Of a stretch of DNA of 64,000 nt, positions 1 through 14,117 are shown one piece after another (the first letter of the stretch is position 1; the number at the start of each line of letters is the position of its first letter). The translations under genes were made by a program, and so were the position numbers. The DNA is taken from the NCBI GenBank assembly GCA_002633005.1, contig NMRA01000135.1, positions 123,115 to 187,114 of the forward strand, given 5' to 3'. The stretch comes from Phoronis australis (Eukaryota; Phoronida; Phoronidae). The notes under the pieces are model-generated. The model saw only the letters and a program-made list of their open reading frames with translations. It was not told the origin of the DNA and made no database searches.

Positions 1-1770
1 GGGGTTTAGGAGATACAGCCGCAGACGCTGGATGCCATATGCCCAGACAGAAATGACAGCAATATGCACCCACATATAAATATGTGGGCGCATAAAAAGA
101 ACGTCAAAACTGCCCTGTTTTCAGTTTCAAGATCTTCTTCTAATTCAAGCATTGTTATAAATGGTCATCATTCAAATATTGAGCAAACCTTAAAATATTA
201 CACGGAGTAAAAGCAGGATTTTCCAGTCAAATCTCGAGTAAAGCACAGTCTTAGGCCTTAACCTTGAGTGAACTTGCACAATTGTTTTTCTATGTCTTCA
301 GCTTGAGACCTTTTCCACAGCCCCAGTCATGTTTCTGCTAGGATCATGTTCCTCTCAAATTAACTCAATATGGCTGTGGCATGTGACTGAACCAAAGACA
401 CATGGTAGAGTCACGATATACCAGGCATTTTTCAAATTGTACAAAACCAGGGCAATGGCAACTAATTGTCAAGAACAAACAAAATTAACATTTTGCAAAT
501 ATTTGTTGTTCTGTAAGCAACAACCGACCAGTGTTTAAACTTTTGAATTAGCTGAACAAGGTGTGCGGACATATTGTGCGATAATTTCACATTAGGCGCT
601 GATGTGGTTGTGATTTTGAGTACAAATCAGTAGCAGTAGTTAGACGTCACTTACCTCAGTGTGTGGGAAATCCCAAGCATTTTGGTAGAAAGGTTTATCT
701 GTACCAAACCCTGTTTTCCATTTTGCCTGGCATTTATATCAAAGTTGTTTATCAGGCTTCTATGGCTCCACAAATTGTGGGAATTACATAATTTAAAAAG
801 GACCAAACCACAAGATGAGACCAGTTCACTCAAAGCTAAACATCTTATTTGAAAGAAAGGTATGCTGCTTATGACCAGCAAAAGAAAATCTGTAAACATA
901 CAGTATGTTGTCCGTCATTAATATCAGTGTCCCTAACCTGGTTCATAATTTTAAAGAAGAAAATTACATTTTCAGTTCAAATTAGAATGTTTATCAAAAC
1001 AAATTGCGATATATTAGTAAGCCAATGAAGGGAAGCCACAAATAATTCAGATTTTTAAAAAAGACACCAGTATCATGATTTTGTTTAGAAAGCATTCATT
1101 CCTAACATTTTCATCATTGTTTCAGAAACACTGGCAGCTAGTTCACCACAACACAAACATGTTTCACCAAAAAGTAAACAAGCTGACAAATTTACAACTT
1201 GAACAGGACTTAGAGCCAGATGGGGAAAAGAAACTGTAAATTCCGGCTGAGGTCGGCCAATTAGAAACAATGGAATCCGCTCGCCTAAACACACAATGGT
1301 AGTTACAGCAAATATTTAACTTTTCGACCCAGGTATGTGGTACACACTGTGACACACCTACCCAGGGGGTATGGGCATCTAACGGTAACTGGCAAACATA
1401 CTAACTGGCAAACATACGGGCACAACCGTACGCTGCTCTGTCCATCTGTAGCAAAAACTAAATAGCCACCATCGTTGTTATGTTAATTGATCAGAATTGC
1501 ATCATTGTTTTCATTACCACACAAAAACCTACAATTACTATGTCATAGAATCATCCAAGAATAGACATTCACACACTAGTGAACCAATCATTAGCCGGAC
1601 GTAATATAATGTTCGAATCAATTTCCCCGACCTGAAAAATGTTTAAAAAGCTACTGTGGGTCTTCAACAACAGATTAGAAAGCATGAATTGAAGCTTCAG
1701 TGAACTGTGCTCGTTCAAATTGATCATTGAAGTCACATCAGATTTGATTGGCTCAAACATATGGTAATTG
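1..1770. other. Non-coding stretch, no gene seen
   Basis: AT-rich sequence with only short random open frames, no splice-bounded homologous exon and no clear repeat structure. Confidence 0.6.
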
Positions 1771-1863
1771 TCACTTACAGGTGTCAGGCGTTTTGAGAAC
1801 CAGTTTTCTCTACCAAAAATGGGCATCAAACTGATTCTCAAAATCTGAAACCTGTGTAAGTGA
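1771..1863. mobile_element. Small MITE, family 1, copy 1
   Basis: 93 bp that begins tcacttacag and ends tgtaagtga, an imperfect terminal inverted repeat. The interior shares the block gagaaccagttttctc with copies at 31.3 kb and (reverse) 37.6 kb. Confidence 0.6.
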
Positions 1864-4800
1864 CTAGTGCCAAAAGAATTACTGGGATTTTCCATAGATA
1901 AGCCCACCTGATGAAACACCCATGAGCGTTTCTTCGGAAAATTATGCAGAATAAATGCCCATTGGCGACTATTTGGTGTTACAACTTCTGGCGTCAAGTG
2001 TCCAGATAGTGGGGGTGTTTATTCGGAAAATTTCCTCTTAAAAAGCCTAATCATTGTCAACTTTTTGACACAAATTCAGTTTTGTAGAGCATTTATCACT
2101 TATCAAAACGAACAAGGTATAAGTGAACCGTGCATTTGTTAACATAAAATTTAAAAACAGTTTTAAGTAAAAAAGTCAAAGTTAGCAAAACTATGACTTT
2201 CCGTTTACACGCTCCCCCTTTTTCCAAATAAACGTCCGGGCATTTATTTGATGTTACTAAAACGCCTTGAAATTTTCATTTTCTGAATACATGTTCATGG
2301 GCTTATCTACAGAAAATCCCAGTATCCAGGAGCACGAAACTTCAAAAGTTTACCATAATTCTTCACCTACTTAACAAAAATAACTGAAAATAATTGTTTC
2401 TCATAGGCTGATTACTGCTATTAAAAGTGTTCACAATTCATCATGATTATTGCTAAAAATAGAAAAATTGCCAAAAGTAGTTTATGATTGTGCTAATAAT
2501 GCACTAAAATTTTCTTGATCTTTATTTTGTGGAGAAATTCGACGAAATAGAATTTCATTTGTCAGCAATGTTGCGTGCTAAATAAGTCAAGATTGAATGA
2601 CCCAACTGCCGAAGTACTTTAAACTACAAGTCAACAGAAGATAAAACACAGGGTGAGGAAATTTATCATCAAAATTTATCATCATCAATTATACACTCTC
2701 ATCTGATAAGTACGCCAAATTATAACCAGTCTTATCAATTGGTATTTATTTCTGGCATTGTAAATAAAGAATCATTTCAATTGCTACCACGTTATCATTT
2801 ACAGAAGCAGTTGATTGTTAAACATTTAAGTGATAAGAAGCAAAACAGAAAATGTGACTCATAAAACAAAAAAATACCAGTCGTGTGCTATCTCATCAAA
2901 CTTCAACGTTAACAGTGCGCAGTTTTGCTATCAAGTTGGAATTTAGAAACACAACAGAATTTGGTTAACTACAGGATATAATGCTAACTGCGGTTTCCGC
3001 CCTGAATTTTATAAAATTATATTTTTTGTGTATGTCTTGATAAATTTTAACTGTTAAAAAAATACAGAGTTATGAACTGGTTGTCACTTAAATTTTATTT
3101 CTTCCACAGAAAGTCATAATTCTGGCTATGAAATTGATTCAAGGTAAGTTCAAAATAAACTTAAGTTCACATTTGGTATATAAAGAAATAGTAGGGAAAT
3201 TTTAATAATACCTCATTAAAACAATCTTACGCATGAAATGTACAGTTACACTACTGTCTGTGTAATGCGTCCACCAAAAAACAGAAAACCCGAATATCAT
3301 GCTTCAGAAACATTGCTCTCAGTTTCTGTGCGGATAAATGGAAGACCTGTTTCTATTTGACACCAAAAGCTTATGTAAATTCCAATATTGCTGGCAGGTG
3401 ATCCGATTGATAAGGAAATCTTTTCACATAAACAGGCCAAATGGAAGGCCATTCTTTTCACACCACAATGCTGCTTTAAAACGCACTGACATCAAATGCA
3501 TACAACTGGCATGTTGTGATTTCAGAATACACAAAACCAGCTGTCATTCAACAGGAAATACAAAACAGCAAAACAGCAAAACAATTGAATCCTCGACACT
3601 CAACTTACAGCGAATATCCTTACCAATTGCAGAATCCAGCCATATAATCCTCAAGAGGTTGTATACAAATACTCCAAGCACATATACTCCAGGTACTGAT
3701 GGCACAACCTTGTCACAAAGAAACCTGGTATTTGTGGTACTCCAGTGCTGGGCAACAGATATTCCCGCCTCTCTCTTTTAGACCACAGCCTCCAGCTTCA
3801 AATACTCTCAACAATACTCCTGTAGTGAAAATTGGTAACTCAAAACTCAACACCACCACATTTTCCCCTCATATCTAGTGTGGCAGAAGGCTAAGACTGA
3901 GGGCACAACACAGTTGACTGCAAGCCATTCCCTCCGCCACAATGGTTAACAATAGCGGGAATGCCAGGTATGTGGTTGCAGCCATTTGTCAGGTTTAACA
4001 CTCTGTCAGTCACTAACAAAAGACTGCCTTGGTTGTGTCCCAAGGCAACAACTGGTGTTGGGTAATAAACCCAAGACACAAAGACAGTTGAAACCCAACC
4101 ATGATCAGAGGTCAAAATTCAAGCTATAAAAAGTGAATCAAAACAAAAAAATGCGCTACCAATTTCTCGAAATTAGAAATTTAGAACAATATAGCACCTC
4201 GTGTACTCGTAACATGAAAATCAGACGCAACTTGTGAAGGAACCCTACCTCTTCAATATACCGGTAAGCAATGAGCTATTGATATAAGCAAGTTGATAAC
4301 TGAACTTCACCAGCTAGCTTGAACTGTGTGGAACTGATATCTGCAGATGGCGTGAGAAAAAAACTGTTCGTGTGTTTCTCATTAATCTCCGGCTAGGAAT
4401 GTAAGACATCACTCCTGGTGTTCATGGATTTTTGACTTATGACTCACGGACAAGGAAAAATGAATTCATTTTTCCGCAACACACTGTGGTCAGCCAAGGT
4501 TGAATAGATTTGAATGGGCGCGGGTTAGATTTCAAACAGATGATGACAATTTTTCATTGCCTATTACCAGGCATGGAGAGATAAAAAATAGTGCAGTAAA
4601 AGTGGACCAACTCAACAAGGTCTGCAGCAAATCGTGCCTCACTAAAGTCTTAATTGTTTAGAAGAGTACTGACAGACTGACAAAATTAGACTGCTCAACA
4701 CCTTTTGAATTAAGTGTGAGTTGGCCTTAAAATGTATGAAAAAAGAACAGGAAAATTTGTGTGAAAAACTTGGATTAGAAAGCATCAGCTTAGCACTTTT

Positions 4801-7800
4801 TAAAGAATTTTTATTTTAAATCAAAGCCAAATGCAGTAGTTATGCCAAGACAAATAGAAAATTGTAATTTACCATTAACATAGTATCTACAATGTAGACA
4901 CCATAGAACGGCACTTGATATTTTTTTACATGTGCAACCCAGCCATCAACCAATAAAATTAAAAACAAGTTCTTTTTGCAATCATTTTTGTAAGGAATGA
5001 CTGAAAAAATACGGGGAATCAACTGACCACTGATCTATACAATACACCATGTGTTAATACCTTCAGTTCAACAGACATTGCTAGCATACCTGGTAAACCA
5101 CAGACACCTGTAAACAACTCCCAATGGCTGACATGCAATAAACAAGAGCAAAGCAAGATTTCACCTCAAGCCCAGGGTCAGGGGGCTGGGGGGCATTACC
5201 CCTACTAAAACTAATTACAGCATTCCTCAGGTTCCATTAATTTGCCACAGACAGTAGTGGCCCAGGGAGAACTGAAGCAACTCCAGTTGAAAATGACTGC
5301 TGTACAAATGCTTTCAAATAGGTGATTAAAGGGTCATAAATTCACCTTGAATACCTCCCATTATCAGTTCACCAATGGGTGAAATGGGAGGACCACTGCA
5401 TGAGCAAACCAAATAAATGAGCTGTGACACAGCAGGCTACAGAACTAGATTTGTGGAAGCAGCAAACATTTAACTGTAAAAACAATCACCGTCAAGCATC
5501 TGAAACAATACAATCGAATAAAAGAGGGATTTAATTTCAATTTAAAATACATTTATTTGGGACTAAAAGTCTATCAAATATTCAATTGGACAAACCCAAA
5601 GCAATGAGTAAAACCAAAGTGGAGTTCAATAATTCTAGTAACTCGCCAGAAAAGCAAGATCTTGCAAGAAAACAGCGTGTATTTTCAATGAGAGGACGTG
5701 ACTTTGGCTAGATTTTTCTTGCCACGAGACAGCTATTGCACTTTACCCAGGGAAAATAGATGATATCGAATTGCACAAACCTGTCAATCACTAATACCAA
5801 CAGAAGGCCTAGTTCAAAGAATAAGTCTACGCAAAGCAAATTTTAAATACAAAACAACTAACTATAAGATGTATCTCAGTGATGAGGCCCTACCTGAATC
5901 ACCTGGCACCAACTGCTTAATGGCACGACCTTCACTGCTGGCTCAGAGACTACCTGGCTGTACAAGGCTCCAGGAATGAGGGGCTGGGGGCAGGTGAATA
6001 GAATCTGCACTAAATGACCCCACACTGGACAATAAGGGTGGGCTTATTGCTTCATGGACACAGTGATCAGGCCGGCTGGGCCAGGTGATCAACACAATTG
6101 CACTCATTGACCCACAAATCCACTTACAATATCACCACAGGAATTTTAAATACAGGTATAACAGTGTATAAGTAAGTATGACCCAATCAGTTGAGGTGAG
6201 GTATGGATGGTGTATTGAATGGAATAAGCCAGATTCTTCAATCATCAAAGCAGATTAGAGGCCCCTAAGTCCAATTGCATTTGAGAGATATCTGTCACCA
6301 GAAGCAACAGACTAAGAACAGAGCTAGCTTATCACAACCTAACCAGTAGCTAGGATATTGAAAAAAAATGAAAAACACACATTCAGATTTGTCTTAAAGA
6401 CTTCACAGGGTTCAGATATGCAAAATGTTGATGAGCGAACTTGACAAAAGAAGGCCATTGGCTAGAATCTTATTATCCAAAGTCACAGTTCATCACAGTT
6501 GCCAATTAAAGGTCTCCAAAAACATATCTGCCAATGGCAGGAAATGTAAAGAATGTTGACCAGCTCAATTATGTGACCCTCAAGTGAACTTCCAGTCAAT
6601 AATGCTCTGTTAACAGGAGTTGAATATTTAACTCCTATCAATGTGTTTACTGTTGGAACCACTTGGTCATAAGACACTAAATAGCACCAAAATACTTTTT
6701 TCTCATTCATTTTACAGTTTCGTAAAACATCTTCGATGAACATAATATTTAACACAATGTGACGTTCCTCTTTTTTGTATTTTAAACAGTGAATCCCTGA
6801 CACACAGAGAACGCAGACTTAATATGCCACTGACGATGCAAGCGTGCAACCCTTCTCAAATTGATGGATTAAATTGCGGATTTCCACACTATCCTCCAGT
6901 GCAAACAGTTTTAAATCCACTCCTATGGAGAAATCACCGGCGGTCGCCACACGCAATGTGCGCATTCCAACCGAGAATACGAATCAAATACGCCATCTAG
7001 TGTTTAATTCACAATTCCATTTTCTTGACTTTCCAGATTCTTTCATGAAAAATACAAGTCATATTTTTCAGAACACCTACTGCAAAAGTGGAACACTTGA
7101 AAAACAATTTTTAAGAGTTTTGGAGAACAGTGTATAAAGTAGTATCTAAAAGTTTCTATGACAGTCCGGAATTTGCCAAATTTGAATTTTTTTAAGGTCG
7201 TACGTAACCTTGATAGCAAAATGAATCACAAGACGTGACTGTGAACTTCCCTTCACCTCAGAAAGACTTGTGAAAATGGAAGATAGAAGATGATCTAACA
7301 AACTGGGTGTTTGTGAAACCGTGCCAACCAAAACCAGGTATTTGGGTCAAGTGGAGCACGATAATGTGAGAAATTACTTGACTAAGATTACTGTCAATTT
7401 CAGCACACTAACTGATACACATATCAGAAAATGTTAGCATGATGTGAATTGGCATGGATTTAAAAATAGCACACATCTCACTCTAGGTTCTTATCAGTTG
7501 AAAACCCGAAACTAAATAAAAAATAAACAGCAAAAAGAACGTTATTAGAAAACGTAGCAAGTTGCACATAAAACGTATTTACCACTAATGACAAAATCTC
7601 ACCAATTAGGACACATGGCGGATGAATAATACTTTATTTTCTCATTTTTTCCCTTAAAAATGAGGAGCATGAAATTAATGGTTTTCCACGCTTGAGTTCT
7701 GTACCATAGCTACCACCAGACAATATTTCGAAAAATTGAGAGCATTCACAACAATGAAAAAAGCCTTTGAAAATTTAAGATTGGTGAAATTTTACCACAG

Positions 7801-10148
7801 CCTCAAAGGATGCAAACAAAATAACAAAAAACACCGCAAGTCACTTCCAAACCAAATAAAGTCAACACCACTACCACACCATAAGACTCCAAAAATTCAT
7901 TTCTTGACTTTCAACAATTACAACAAGCTAACTTAAAGTGCTAAACCATGACAGATAAAAATGAGCGCTAAAACAATCCACAATCATACATGGGCCATTA
8001 ATTTTTTAATTCCTTCCCTAGTCCATGTGCTGAAGCAGGCTTTTCACATGATGGCCAATAATCAAAAGCTCTCCAAGGTATGCAGCAACTGAGATGGCAG
8101 ACAGACTGGTGGCCAATAACATAGCGGGAATGGTCGAAACCAGCGTCAGTGGCTCAGGTTTCCTCAAGAATTCACAGTTCCAGCTCAGAGCAATCTTGAG
8201 CAAGTTTACATGAAACCAGGAAAGGGAGGACATGAAACTACTGATGACAGACAGGAGTGAGCTTTCAACACACCATCACTTGCTGAAAATCAGGGCCATG
8301 GAACAACTGCACAAAGGTCTGCTGATAGTGTTTCAACACAAACAAAAATCAGCTAATGCACAAAACAAATGGAACAAGTGTAAATATGTCTTACTCTACC
8401 ACAACTATCTTACTGTAATTCTACACTTGTTTCAAAACTGCTGAAATTGCGATTTTCCATTTTTCAACGAATGACTACTTTACTGCAAATACTGTGACAC
8501 TAAACCAAAGTTGTTTTATGACATCTGCAAAGCAAAAACCAAGGTAGCGACAGACAATAGTAATTCTCATACAAATTTTCCGTCTTTGTCAACATAATGG
8601 CGAGAGTTCGAAAGAAAGCAAACAAAAGATACTAAATCATACTAAGTAATTTTTGCTCTCAAACTTTCTTAATCTATGTAAAAACTACTGTGGGTGTTCC
8701 TGATTTGCCATGGGTCAAGTTACATTGGTAAGATGCCTCTAGAGAAAAAAGGTTTGAAAAGTGCCAAAATGCATTAGGCATCTCACGATGCGTCGACGTT
8801 CGAGCCTAGATGAAGGACTAATCCTTGGTTCAATCTTGACTGACGGCGGGAGTTGTGAATTCCGCTGGGGTTTGCCTTGAGGTTTGTTTTTTATTTCTGT
8901 TCTGACAGGCTCGAATTCAATTCAAGACATTTCCCAATTATTTATCAAGGAATGTAACCCCATACGAATGGAACACCTTGAAAATGAATTGCCCGCGACA
9001 CAGTTACACTTGTTAAAGTAGTAGAAATTCCTTTTGTCATAAAAATCTATTTCCTTTGTGAGCCAAAACATTAAGTTGGTTTGTGTGCACACAGGAGGTG
9101 TTCTGAATGGGGAAGACTGTGTTTACTATAAAAAAACCCTGTGGTTTTAAATTACAGCCGCCAGGCAAAAAATCTTGTTCTTTAGACAACTTATGAGTTA
9201 TCCATTGACAGCAGCGGAAGGTAACAAAACAAATATTTTGGCTTGAACATTCAACTATCAACAAAAAATCTGGCACACATTGTGTGAAGTTTAATAAGCT
9301 GTTTCTTAACATTCCTATCTATCAATTCCAAGTCTAACATCCGAGTAACCCACCCACGAAAAAGTAAAAATAACAAATCCATGCACACGCACAACACAAA
9401 ATAACAAACGACTCATAACGCTGAATGGAGGCAGGTATTTGTTTTTTACACCTTTAGTTCAAACCAGTGAATTAACGACTATAATGCTAGGTAAACTCTC
9501 AGTGCCATATACAAGGTAGTTCAAATATTGAATAGCAAGGAGCCAAGTCCATCAAAAGGTAGACCATTATGACATATAGACAGAGTGAACTGAGTGAATG
9601 CTCTGACATCATCATTAATCAGCCAGGCTTAACAAAAGACTGCATTCCTTAAAAATCAATACCCACATAGGCAGTAGTCCAAGGCATTAGTTCTATTGTG
9701 TTTATTTTTGCTAACTAATCCAGCTACCAGCCCCCAATACATTATTCACTGAGGTATGTGAGCCTTGCCATGAAATAACTCAAAGTTCACTTTACTGAAT
9801 CACTTTTGACGCTGGACAAAAAGAGATCAGTGGAACGGTGGACCGTTTCAGTTCCTTACAGAGTGAACAATGACTACTCTGGAATACAAATGTATAAAGA
9901 AACGGGCTTAAACATGACCACTGAAACTGACAAGAGCTAGTAACAAAGCGTTTTTCACAAATTCAAGAAAAAACACAACAGGATTCATTGTTTAAATTAA
10001 TTCATAAGCTGGTATTCTTAGTGCAACACATTTTGGAACTTCATGAAAATATTCAAATAGCATTACATAGCACTTAATTGTCGGCGGAGAACCCCAGTGA
10101 ATGAAACGCACTTAGAAAGCATGAACTCCCGATTATATGGAAGTTTTC
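1864..10148. other. Non-coding stretch, no gene seen
   Basis: About 8.3 kb of AT-rich sequence. The longest open frames (for example 3,338-3,781) match no family I know and lack splice or codon support. Likely intergenic, or intronic to a gene outside the window. Confidence 0.55.
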
Positions 10149-10158
10149 ACAAGTGGGT

Positions 10159-10523
10159 AAGGTAGAAAAATTAACAAAAATCTATCACTGGACTTACGGT
10201 TATATAGAGATGGCTATGTTACGTCCTCCTCTCGAGGACTTCATCAGGCCACTGAGTTGTCACGTGACTCCTCATGTGACCTCTCGTGAATAGCTTCTTT
10301 GAGAATCCTAGCCTCAACAGACAGGGGGGGCGCTGAGGTTTCCCTTGCCTAGGACTTGGGATAGGGTCGCTGAATTTGATCCCGTGAAAACTGTGCGACA
10401 GATCACATGACTCGTCATGTGACAACTCAGTGGCCTGATGAAGTCCTTGAGAGGAGGACGTACCGTAGCCAACTCTATGTAACCGTAAGTCCAGTAATAG
10501 ATTTTTGTTAATTTTTCTACCTT
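10159..10523. repeat. Fold-back (long inverted repeat) element
   Basis: Two arms of about 123 bp (10,159-10,281 and 10,401-10,523) are inverted copies with roughly 10 percent difference, around a 120-bp spacer. The element sits between direct repeats acaagtgggtaag at 10,149-10,161 (the last bases run into the left arm) and 10,559-10,571. No transposase is present. Confidence 0.78.
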
Positions 10524-10571
10524 ATTACAACAACTGGATGACTGAAAACATTCATCGTACAAGTGGGTAAG

Positions 10572-12760
10572 TTGCGCTAGTTTAAATAGCGTCCAGACAG
10601 TATTCAAATGTACCGACAACTCGTTCCAGGAGTAACTTGTTCAAGGGAAAGTCTGTGTGTGGACAGCACTTAACATTTTCCAAGGAAAACAACAAGACAA
10701 AGCTGTTACAGTATAAAAATGCACAGTAAGTTATTAGGTTCAGATCCCAACCCTGTCAACAAAATTCTACAGATACCTACCAAGGAATTTGACAGGCTGC
10801 CCATTACACAAGTGGTCTGGCCCATGTCCAGATAACCTGATTAATGCCAAGATTAGCCTAGCATGTTTTGATGGACACTGTCCATTAGCACAGTGACCCT
10901 GCCAGGAATGGGGAGTGGTGATTCAGCAACCATAACTCACTGACCACTGAATTCATGAGATTAATCATACAGAGCAGGTCACCGGCATGGGACAAAATCT
11001 TCCACATCACCAGATGCCGGTGAACTTCCTCTACGAATATGGAGAAAAATCGTCAATTTCGGATAAAAATAATAGTTAAAATTGCCAGATTTTTTTACAA
11101 TTTTCAGAGGCTCAACACACAGTTGCAACAGCTCAAAATTTTACCGAATGTTGTTTGGTGAGAGCTATGCCATACAAACCATGTTAAAAGCAAAGTCAAC
11201 TTTTCTGAAGTTGTTTCTGTTGAGAAATTTGACTAAAAAAATGTCACCCATCCATCACCTTGAGTCCAAAACTGAAGATTTTTTCCTTCTTGTTTCTCAC
11301 ATTGTACAAAGTTTTTCTTCTTAGTCTCTTAAAATAGTTATGAAACTGCCTTCAATTACAAATATGTTTTTATCTAAATGACTTACTGGTTCCTCAGTAA
11401 AATCAGATGAAATATCAGGCTTCGAAAAAACCGACAGTTCGTTTCTGCTTGAAATCCGGCCCTATAAGAGGACTCGTCATGACGTGTGATTTTATGAAAA
11501 GGTCACGTCTTGGACAGAGGGTGGATTCACCAGTCGCCTTAAGAACACCTGCTGCTCTGGTGAAACACCACAATACCACAAAATTTTACTCACCTCTGAA
11601 TTTTTTTGAACTTGATAGGATAGAAATTGATATCAAACCCTCAGAATAGATGCTACTGATTTCTTTTAACAAATTGGGAACTCTTTAAGAAAAATTGCCG
11701 AGGAATGGCAAATGTAAAGTATGTCATAGAAAACGTGACAGAAGTCACAAACAGTTTTAGAAAGAGTGCCGCTCCCCAAAGCAGACTATCCTCAATGTGG
11801 AAAACTGATACTTTGACCACAAAATCAACTCTGAGGATTTTTCACAGGAATGTGTACCCAATTAAACTTAGAAGATGCCAGGGTAAACCACACCAATGAC
11901 CAGTATTGATGATAGATGGACACTACCCAGACAGTATAGGCTGATCAGAGGATGTTGGTCAGTTGAGGTGACCTGGACCAAGCACTGCAGATATTAACCA
12001 TGCACTTGCTACGAAAAATCTCCACATAATTCATGAATTCTATCCCATAATTCACAGGGTCCTCACTCACCTGACCCAAAATGAGCCTGTGCCTTCTGAG
12101 AGGATAATTGTTTGGTTGATGGGAAAATCATCCTTCCCCCAATTTCATATCGCCTGGTCACCACGCCTCATTTGCAATGCCTCAAGAAACTAAGACTAAC
12201 ATTTTTCAGAAGTGATTCTAACCTTGAGGGAAATTTTTGGACCTGATTAGGATAACATAGCATGATTTTAAAATATCTTTAATAGGGGAATGGGAGCCAA
12301 TATTCGGTCCCAAAATCACCGCATCGAGAGCCATGATTCAACATTTACTAACCAATCACTTCAGTGGTCACCACTTAAGTTACACCTAAGTATGGTCTCC
12401 AGAATCATCGCGAAACACTCGCACTTCACTCACGTGATTTTGCGGGACCTCTCACTACTTTTCTTGCACAAAACTTGGTTTGTATTAAACACCTCTGGTC
12501 ATCAATCATGTCTTGCCCTATATGTGACAATATTAGTCAATGGTCCCTCCCAATTGACACTATAGATCAACAACAAAAATACCTTGAAAACTACTATTAT
12601 GGTGAAAATTCTCCTCTTTGGAACATAGAACAAAAATTATTTCGCTCAAGCTAGTAGCTTCTACCAAATCTGAGAAACTCGCATTGTGGGGCATCCCAAT
12701 TCAAATGCGCTGGTAGCAGTTTGTACTGACATGGAAATGATAAGTATTATCTTTTATGAA
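10572..12760. other. Non-coding stretch, no gene seen
   Basis: AT-rich sequence with short open frames only; I see no recognisable repeat or exon. Confidence 0.55.
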
Positions 12761-13438
12761 CTTCCAAATTTATTTTCAGACCCTGTCATGCAAACACATG
12801 CACCGGTCCACAATTTGAGAGATACAATACAAAAATCACCCATGTCAAAAATTTCAGAATCAGAAAATTCAATTTCGGCCTGGATTTTGGATTCTCAAAT
12901 TTTGGAGACTACCTCAAACTGGAGAATTTTTACTGTACATAATAAACCCGTCTGATTATGTGGTAGTCATGCATTTGTTTCTAGCAACCGTATTGGAACA
13001 AGCATGAATGCTTTCAGAAATTCATTGATTCAAGTGAGCCACTAACATCTTATCTAAACACTCCATATTTTACCCACGTACCCTAGAAAAAAAACACCAG
13101 TCCAAACAGAGTAACAATGTTCAAGGCAGATGTTACATTGAGTTCAGAGTCTTCTCTTTCTTATACGTTTTCATGATTCATATGTAAAGCGAAGAATGTT
13201 GGAATGATTATTATTATGTGACTGTTTACATAGGTCGTCAGATACAATTTACTCTCTTGGTATCACACCACTTGCATTGTGACTGACGTGAGTGAAGGAT
13301 GTGACGGGAGGCTCGAAAAATGACAAGACAACAATGGATTTTAAGTCACTCCACTGTGACCTATTTGCAATGTCAACAACCTTTGAAAACAACTGGTTTA
13401 AAACCAGTAAGTCAAACAGAACAAACAAAAACACACGC
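12761..13438. repeat. 678-bp tandem copy A, left of N
   Basis: Repeated at 13,440-14,117 with equal length and about eight single-base changes that I can see. A single N at 13,439 lies between. Probably the two haplotypes of one locus. Confidence 0.85.
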
Positions 13439-13439
13439 N

Positions 13440-14117
13440 CTTCCAAATTTATTTTCAGACCCTGTCATGCAAACACATGCACCGGTCCACAATTTGAGAG
13501 ATACAATACAAAAATCACCCATGTCAAAAATTTCAGAATCAGAAAATTCAATTTCGGCCTGGATTTTGGATTCTCAAATTTTGGAGACTACCTCAAACTG
13601 GAGAATTTTTACTGTACATAATAAACCCGTCTGATTATGTGGTAGTCATGCATTTGTTTCTAGCAACCGTATTGGAACAAGCATGAATGCTTTCAGAAAT
13701 TCATTGATTCAAGTGAGCCACTAACATCTTATCTAAACACTCCATATTTTACCCGCGTACCCTAGAAAAAAAACACCAGTCCAAACAGAGTAACAATGTT
13801 CAAGGCAGATGTTACATTGAGTTCAGAGTCTTCTCTTTCTTATATGTTTTCATGATTCATATGTAAAGCGAAGAATGTTGGAATGATTATTATTATGTGA
13901 CTGTTTACATAGGTCGTCAGATACAATTAACTCTCTTGGTATCACACCACTTGCATTGTGACTGACGTGAGTGATGGATGTGATGGGAGGCTCGAAAAAC
14001 GACAAGACAACAATGGATTTTAAGTCACTCCACTGTGACCTATTTGCAAAGTCAACAACCTTTGAAAACAACTGGTTTAAAACCAGTAAGTCAAACAGAA
14101 CAAACAAAAACACACGC
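13440..14117. repeat. 678-bp tandem copy B, right of N
   Basis: Second copy of 12,761-13,438. It starts immediately after the N and continues into unique sequence. Confidence 0.85.

Noticed and set aside
1569-1997. 142-codon minus-strand open frame
   Set aside because: It runs through a MITE copy, matches no family I know and has no splice or codon support.
3338-3781. 147-codon plus-strand open frame
   Set aside because: Composition is that of random AT-rich sequence; no recognisable domain.
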